10,000 bases of DNA from Chloroflexota bacterium (lineage in GTDB: Bacteria; Chloroflexota; Anaerolineae; Anaerolineales; Villigracilaceae): assembly GCA_020217065.1 (NCBI GenBank), contig JAIWOB010000013.1:1-10000 (forward strand), in the 5' to 3' direction. This document shows positions 6,290-10,000 of the stretch, in pieces. A model generated the notes under the pieces. It saw only the letters and a program-made list of their open reading frames with translations, was not told the origin of the DNA and made no database searches. Both the position numbers and the translations under genes were made by a program. Within the stretch, counting starts at the first letter, position 1; every line of letters starts with the position of its first letter.

Positions 6290-7210
6290 ATGAACATCCG
6301 TCCGCTTGACCTGCTTGACCTTCCCCTTATTGCGCGTCACCGCAATGACGTGTTGACTCTCGACAGCGCGCGCGCCCTGACGCGCGGACATCCGCTTGGA
6401 GCGATGGGCTTGCTGGCATACATCAACCCGGCGCGGCATTTGTACGCGGCAATCGCCAACGGAGGCGAGTCTGCCCTGCTGGGGGGAATCACCCATACGA
6501 TTGGCGAACCGTTTGCGAAATTGCTCTATCTTGCCCCCGCCGCGCGCTTGGACGCTCCCCAATTGCCCTCGTTGATAGAACACCTGGCGGCGCAGGCCGG
6601 AGAATGGCGGGCGTTTCATGTCATGGCGGAAGTGGACGAGACCAGCGCCGTCTTCGCCGCGCTGCGAATGGCGGGGTTCTCCGTTTATGCCTGGCAAAGA
6701 GTTTGGGATGTCACCCGTCTGGGAGAAGACTCTGCGCCTTCAAAGGAACTTTGGAGCGGCGCGCGAATGGCGGAGTTATACGCCCTTCAAAACTTATATC
6801 ATCAAATTGTGCCGCCTCTTCTTTATACGGTGGAGCCTGCGCCGCGCCGTATCGCCGGCTTTTTGCGGGTTGAAAATTCCCGCTGCTACGCCAGCGTCGT
6901 TTCCGGCTTATACGGGATTGTATTAACCCCGCTTATTCACCCTGATGAAAACCGCGTCGGCGAAAGAATCGCCGCTCTGGTTTCCAGTCTGGCGGAACGC
7001 GGCGGGCGTCGGGTATACTTGAACGTGCGCTCCTATCAAACATGGCTTGAGCCTGTCCTTGAAGACCTCGGCGCAAAATCCCTGCCGCGCCAGGCAGTGA
7101 TGGTCAAACATCTTGCCCGTTTTATCAAAGAGGGACAGCCGGCGCGGACGGTTCCCGTCAACGTAAACGTTCAGCCTTCGCACATCAGCAGAATGGAAAC
7201 GGATGAATAG
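6290..7210 (+). CDS. GNAT-like acetyltransferase superfamily protein with two GNAT-type lobes
   Basis: This 306-residue protein begins MNIRPLDLLDLPLIARHR, typical of GNAT proteins. Residues 1-142 look like one lobe, ending in HVMAEVDETSAVFAALRMAGFSVY (about 110-133), the usual helix and last strands of the fold. Residues about 150-280 look like a second lobe. It carries IHPDENRVGERIAALVSSLAERG (about 216-238), a degenerate form of the acetyl-CoA-binding Q/RxxGxG/A loop and helix, then VYLNVRSYQTWLEPVLEDLGAK. The first lobe shows no such loop and may be non-catalytic. The substrate is unknown. The ATG lies four bases after the T-run of the pdxT terminator with no ribosome site, but there is no better start and the motif at residues 3-18 supports it. 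It overlaps the next gene by 8 bases. Confidence 0.72.
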   Translation: MNIRPLDLLDLPLIARHRNDVLTLDSARALTRGHPLGAMGLLAYINPARHLYAAIANGGESALLGGITHTIGEPFAKLLYLAPAARLDAPQLPSLIEHLAAQAGEWRAFHVMAEVDETSAVFAALRMAGFSVYAWQRVWDVTRLGEDSAPSKELWSGARMAELYALQNLYHQIVPPLLYTVEPAPRRIAGFLRVENSRCYASVVSGLYGIVLTPLIHPDENRVGERIAALVSSLAERGGRRVYLNVRSYQTWLEPVLEDLGAKSLPRQAVMVKHLARFIKEGQPARTVPVNVNVQPSHISRMETDE

Positions 7211-7523
7211 ATGGTTTGCATACAATAACGGCAGCACAATTGGCGCTGCGGGCGTGGAGGGCGAAGTGACTCTGCGCGACGAAGAGCATGAATTGGGCGC
7301 GCGCCTGACCTTAAAACGCGGGGAGACTTTGGTCACCGTATCTTGTAGCATTTACGGCTGGATGGACCACACCCGTTTTTTCGCCACGCTGGCGGAGGCG
7401 CAGCGCGAATATCTCTTGATGAAACCCCCCCTTGCCAATATGGTCGAAAACATCCTTTCGACCGGCGGCGGCGAGCTGAAAATGTGGGAGGCGATTGCCG
7501 ATTTTGTAAGGCGGTTTCCGTAA
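7203..7523 (+). CDS. Conserved-looking hypothetical protein of 106 residues
   Basis: I do not recognise this family. The product is small and soluble, with no signal peptide or membrane segment. Its first two-thirds are rich in predicted strands (GVEGEVTLRDEEHELGARLT, then ETLVTVSCSIYGWMDHTRFF, about residues 17-60). Helices follow (LAEAQREYLLMKPPLANMVENIL, about residues 63-85, and MWEAIADFVRRF at the end). The start codon lies inside the end of the GNAT-like gene (8-base overlap) with GGAAA just upstream, and the stop is one base before the HAD gene. Translation is therefore probably coupled to both. The coding frame uses the same G+C-rich third positions as its neighbours, which supports it being real. 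Confidence 0.75.
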   Translation: MNRWFAYNNGSTIGAAGVEGEVTLRDEEHELGARLTLKRGETLVTVSCSIYGWMDHTRFFATLAEAQREYLLMKPPLANMVENILSTGGGELKMWEAIADFVRRFP

Positions 7524-7524
7524 A

Positions 7525-8193
7525 ATGTTGAAGGCTTTGATTTTCGATTTCGACGGGCTGATTCTCGACACCGAAACGCCCGAAGTCCTGGCTTGGCAGT
7601 CCATCTACCGCGAATATGGTTTCGAACTTCCGCTCGATGAATGGTCGAAGGTTGTAGGAGGATGGGGCGTTTCAAACTTCGACGCGGCGCTCCATCTTGC
7701 TTCCATCTCTCACGGGCGGCTCGATTCCGCTTTAGTGCGGGCGCGCCATCAGCGGGAAGCGGATAAGATGATACACGCCAGCTCCATTTTGCCCGGCGTG
7801 TTGCAGCTGCTCCAGCAAGCGAAAGCCGCGGGACTGAAAATTGCCATCGGCTCCAGCTCCACGCACGCCTGGGTGGATTCCCACGTCGAGCGGCTTGGCA
7901 TTCTTCCTTATTTCGACTGCATTGTTTGTCAGGACGACGTTCCTCCCGGCAGGACCAAACCCCATCCGGATATTTTCCTCGAAGCGCTTGCCCGCTTGAA
8001 AGTTCGCGCCGCCGAGGCGGTTGTCTTTGAAGATTCCCTCAACGGCGTGACAGCCGCCCGCCGCGCCGGCATTTTTGTCGTCGGCGTTCCCAACCCATTA
8101 ACCGCGCAAATGGGCGTGCGGGGCGACGTCACCCTCCCTTCGCTGGAGCATACCTCTCTGCGCGAGTTGGATGAATATTTGAAGAGGCGGTAA
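7525..8193 (+). CDS. HAD-superfamily hydrolase, beta-phosphoglucomutase-like (subfamily IA)
   Basis: This is a 222-residue cytosolic phosphatase or phosphomutase. Motif I is IFDFDGLILDTE, with nucleophile D8 and general acid/base D10. Motif II is IGSSS (Ser near 110), motif III is the Lys in RTKPHPDIF (K145), and motif IV is VFEDSLNG (E169, D170). A helical C1 cap lies between motifs I and II (about residues 16-88). The LDTE and KPHPDIFLEAL patterns place it with the beta-phosphoglucomutase/YcjU/2-deoxyglucose-6-phosphatase branch. The exact substrate cannot be read from sequence; a sugar phosphate is likely. The ATG follows the preceding stop by one base, and its own stop overlaps the next start as TAATG, so the genes are translationally coupled. 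An entirely different activity, such as PPi hydrolysis, is not excluded. Confidence 0.93.
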   Translation: MLKALIFDFDGLILDTETPEVLAWQSIYREYGFELPLDEWSKVVGGWGVSNFDAALHLASISHGRLDSALVRARHQREADKMIHASSILPGVLQLLQQAKAAGLKIAIGSSSTHAWVDSHVERLGILPYFDCIVCQDDVPPGRTKPHPDIFLEALARLKVRAAEAVVFEDSLNGVTAARRAGIFVVGVPNPLTAQMGVRGDVTLPSLEHTSLRELDEYLKRR

Positions 8194-9407
8194 TGTCTCG
8201 CGGAAAAATTTTGCTCGCCATCGTTTTTTCGCTTGCGCTGGCGGGCTTTTTGTTTTTTAACCGTAAACAAAACCCATTAAACGCCAAACCGGCGGCGACA
8301 CTCCCGGCTGCGCCGCCCCAGCCGACTCCTCGTTTGCCGGCGGCTTTTGTTATTCCGGACGGAGACTTGAAAGACTCAGTCGTCGCCGCCGGCGCATATC
8401 TTGCGCGCCACCAACTTCCCAACGGAGAACTTTCCTATCAGGCGGATTTTATCAACGGCGGCAGGTCGTATTCGCCTTCGCTCACGCGGCTGATGGGCGG
8501 CGCGGGCGCTCTTTACACCGTTTGCCGCGTCTCCAACGATTTGGAATATTGCGACGCCGGCGACCTTGCGCTCGACCATTACCTTGAGGCGTTGGTGGAA
8601 GACCCGCAGCGGTTTCGCGGCGCTTGTCTCTATGCGGAAGGCGTTTGCCCTTTGAGCGGCGCGGCGCTGACGGTGGATACGATTTACAAGCGCTGGCAGG
8701 CTCGCGCAGATTTTTTGGTGGGAGAGCGCCGCCTGCTCGATACGGCTGTCAAACTGGGATATTTCATTCTCTCGCTGCGAATCCCGGAGGATGGGTTTTA
8801 TCACGCTTTAGACCCTCATTTTCGGGCTTCAGCGCAGCCGGATTTCTACGCCGCTTACGCCGCCAGTCAAAGCCTGTTGGCGTTATTGGAATTGCACGAA
8901 ATGAGCGGCAATCCCTTTTGGCTGGAACAGGCGCGCGGCGTGAACGAATTCCTGGTTTTACAGCCCGTTACGGAAGACCCGTGGCGCGCCCGCGCTTTTG
9001 TAAAGTTGGCGCAGTTGGGGGCGCTTTCGGCGGAAGATAAAGCCTACGCTCTCCGCCTGGCGGAGACCATCGTCGCCGGCGAAGTGCGTTCCCTTAACCC
9101 CAAAAACGCTTCTTTTTCCAGCGCCGCAAAATTAGAGGGATTGGCAAACCTTGCCCAGTTCTTTTTTCTTTCCCAGGCGGAACACGAATGGCTTGTGCCG
9201 GAAATGAACGCCTTTGCCACCTTTGTGCGCGCCCGTCAACTGCCCGCCAACGATTGCAATTGGACTTTATCTGAAGAAACCGCGGCGGAATTTGGCGGCG
9301 GCATTTTCAGCGCCTGCGAAGACCCCACCATTCGCGTGGACGGCTTGCAAAATTGGATTAACGGCGCAACCGCCTATCTTGAATATCTCGGCATGACGGG
9401 CGAATGA
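8193..9407 (+). CDS. Membrane-anchored extracytoplasmic protein with probable alpha/alpha-toroid (six-hairpin-like) fold, function unknown
   Basis: This is a 404-residue protein. A positively charged start and a single hydrophobic segment (about residues 5-22, KILLAIVFSLALAGFLFF) look like an N-terminal anchor or uncleaved signal. A Pro/Ala-rich linker (about residues 31-54) follows, and then a domain of repeated helical hairpins. The repeats of aromatic/Leu helices (FYAAYAASQSLLALLELHE, about 218-236; WLEQARGVNEFLV; LEGLANLAQFFFL) and the closing IRVDGLQNWINGATAYLEY (about 380-398) resemble toroid enzymes such as glycosidases and terpenoid-cyclase-like proteins. No catalytic residue can be assigned. 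Six cysteines lie in close pairs (111/120, 145/152, 355/375), consistent with disulfides outside the cytoplasm. It overlaps the HAD gene stop by one base and ends the cluster. A role with surface glycans is a guess. Confidence 0.7.
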   Translation: MSRGKILLAIVFSLALAGFLFFNRKQNPLNAKPAATLPAAPPQPTPRLPAAFVIPDGDLKDSVVAAGAYLARHQLPNGELSYQADFINGGRSYSPSLTRLMGGAGALYTVCRVSNDLEYCDAGDLALDHYLEALVEDPQRFRGACLYAEGVCPLSGAALTVDTIYKRWQARADFLVGERRLLDTAVKLGYFILSLRIPEDGFYHALDPHFRASAQPDFYAAYAASQSLLALLELHEMSGNPFWLEQARGVNEFLVLQPVTEDPWRARAFVKLAQLGALSAEDKAYALRLAETIVAGEVRSLNPKNASFSSAAKLEGLANLAQFFFLSQAEHEWLVPEMNAFATFVRARQLPANDCNWTLSEETAAEFGGGIFSACEDPTIRVDGLQNWINGATAYLEYLGMTGE

Positions 9408-9448
9408 AGCGCCGGGTCTTCATCGCGCTTTTGCAATAGATTCCCTTC

Positions 9449-9477
9449 TTGACAAAATAGAACATTTGTTCTATTAT
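9449..9477 (+). promoter_or_regulatory. Strong promoter for the right-edge membrane protein
   Basis: TTGACA (9449-9454), a 17-base spacer and TATTAT (9472-9477) form a near-perfect sigma-70-type promoter. Transcription should start near 9484, giving a leader of about 57 bases. The leader includes a possible hairpin (CAACG at 9486-9490 with CGTTG at 9504-9508), a half copy of the GCGTTTCACGTG motif, and AAGGAG before the ATG. Confidence 0.85.
9456..9475. promoter_or_regulatory. LexA-like operator palindrome within the promoter
   Basis: AATAGAACATTTGTTCTATT has nine-base perfect arms around a TT centre and fills the promoter spacer, running into the -10 box. It contains GAAC-N4-GTTC, the core of the SOS box used by LexA of Gram-positive type. 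Its position is ideal for repression. Which protein binds is inferred, since no lexA gene is in the window. Confidence 0.68.
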
Positions 9478-9540
9478 AAGCGAAACAACGCGCAGCGAAA
9501 TGACGTTGCGTTTCACGTGGTTCGAAAAAGGAGATTTCCC

Positions 9541-10000
9541 ATGAACCGTTCCTTGAATATCCAATTGCTTCCGTTTTTGAAGAATGTCTCCCTCAAACGC
9601 GGCGCCCTCTTTGGCGTTATTCTTGTCAGCGCCCTGTTGTCCTTTGAGTTATTCAACTATGGCACGACCTCGTTTGCCTTGCAGGACATGCTTGGCGACT
9701 TGAAATTCGCGGGACTGCGCTGGTCGTCCATCCTTGCCTTCGCGTTTTGCGGCATGGATTTTGCCGGTATCGCCCGCATCTTCACCCCGGAACAGGGACG
9801 CGACGAGCCTGCCGAAGTTTGGTATCTCTTTGGCGCATGGCTGCTGGCGGCAGGGTTCAACGCGACGCTCACCTGGTGGGGCGTTTCCGTCGCCATCATT
9901 AACCACAATGCGGCGGGCGGCTCGCTTGTCGGTCAGGAGACGATGACCAGGTTTGTGCCGATTTTTGTAGCGGCGATGGTCTGGTTGATTCGCGTGTTGA
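9541..10000 (+). CDS. Multi-pass membrane protein of unknown function (partial, 3' end beyond right edge)
   Basis: The first 153 residues are visible, and the frame stays open to the right edge. Hydrophobic segments lie near residues 21-38, 58-80, 92-113 and 138-153. Connecting loops are short: one holds FTPEQGRDEPAEVW (about residues 82-95) and another INHNAAGGSLVGQETMTR (about residues 120-137). I do not recognise a named family; nothing resembles a transporter or sensor signature in the visible part. The start is well supported by AAGGAG (GGAG seven bases before the ATG) and by the strong promoter upstream with a LexA-like operator, suggesting DNA-damage or other repressor control. It is separated from the preceding cluster by 133 bases and its own promoter, so it opens a new transcription unit. 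Confidence 0.8.
   Translation, partial: MNRSLNIQLLPFLKNVSLKRGALFGVILVSALLSFELFNYGTTSFALQDMLGDLKFAGLRWSSILAFAFCGMDFAGIARIFTPEQGRDEPAEVWYLFGAWLLAAGFNATLTWWGVSVAIINHNAAGGSLVGQETMTRFVPIFVAAMVWLIRVL

Noticed and set aside
9407..9432. Possible terminator after the toroid-protein gene (AAGCGC/GCGCTT with TTTT)
   Set aside because: Six pairs, a 12-base loop and only a short T-run overlapping the stem; not distinguishable from chance.
9649..9908. Minus-strand open frames antisense to the right-edge membrane protein
   Set aside because: The plus frame has a promoter, a ribosome site and coherent membrane segments; the antisense frames show no domain or start signal.

Overview
The window looks like a chromosomal segment of a member of the Chloroflexota, most likely class Anaerolineae. 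That assignment is an inference from the gene families, the moderately high GC content and the gene order; no 16S rRNA or other taxonomic marker is present. There are 12 protein genes, two of them cut by the window edges. No RNA gene, insertion sequence, CRISPR array or phage gene was found. Gene density is high, and no gap between genes exceeds 250 bases.

Left part, minus strand (about 1-2908). A YtrA-type GntR repressor heads a tight co-directional run: gntR, a two-TM slipin (SPFH protein), an SdpI/DUF1648 membrane protein, a small DUF4177 protein and a CPBP-family intramembrane protease that runs off the left edge. A strong promoter with four ATTGTA repeats precedes gntR. The two gaps on either side of the sdpI-like gene each hold a perfect palindrome built on GTTTCACGTGAAAC, the core of the ParB-binding parS site. 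The gene content suggests an inducible envelope-stress or antimicrobial-peptide tolerance operon.

Middle (2984-6285). A MocR-type GntR/aminotransferase regulator (probable PdxR) is divergent from pdxS and pdxT, the two subunits of the DXP-independent pyridoxal 5'-phosphate synthase. The 246-base divergent region has repeated ATTGG motifs and a TGGTGA/TCACCA dyad, plausible operators through which PdxR would sense PLP. A long inverted repeat sits between pdxS and pdxT, and a strong intrinsic terminator ends the unit.

Right-middle (6290-9407). Four plus-strand genes are packed with overlapping or nearly touching ends: a double-lobed GNAT-like protein, a 106-residue protein of unknown function, a HAD phosphatase/phosphomutase of the beta-phosphoglucomutase type, and a membrane-anchored extracytoplasmic protein with a probable alpha/alpha-toroid fold.

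Right edge (9449-10000). A near-consensus sigma-70-type promoter, whose spacer carries a LexA-like GAAC-N4-GTTC palindrome, drives a multi-pass membrane protein of unknown function that runs off the right edge.
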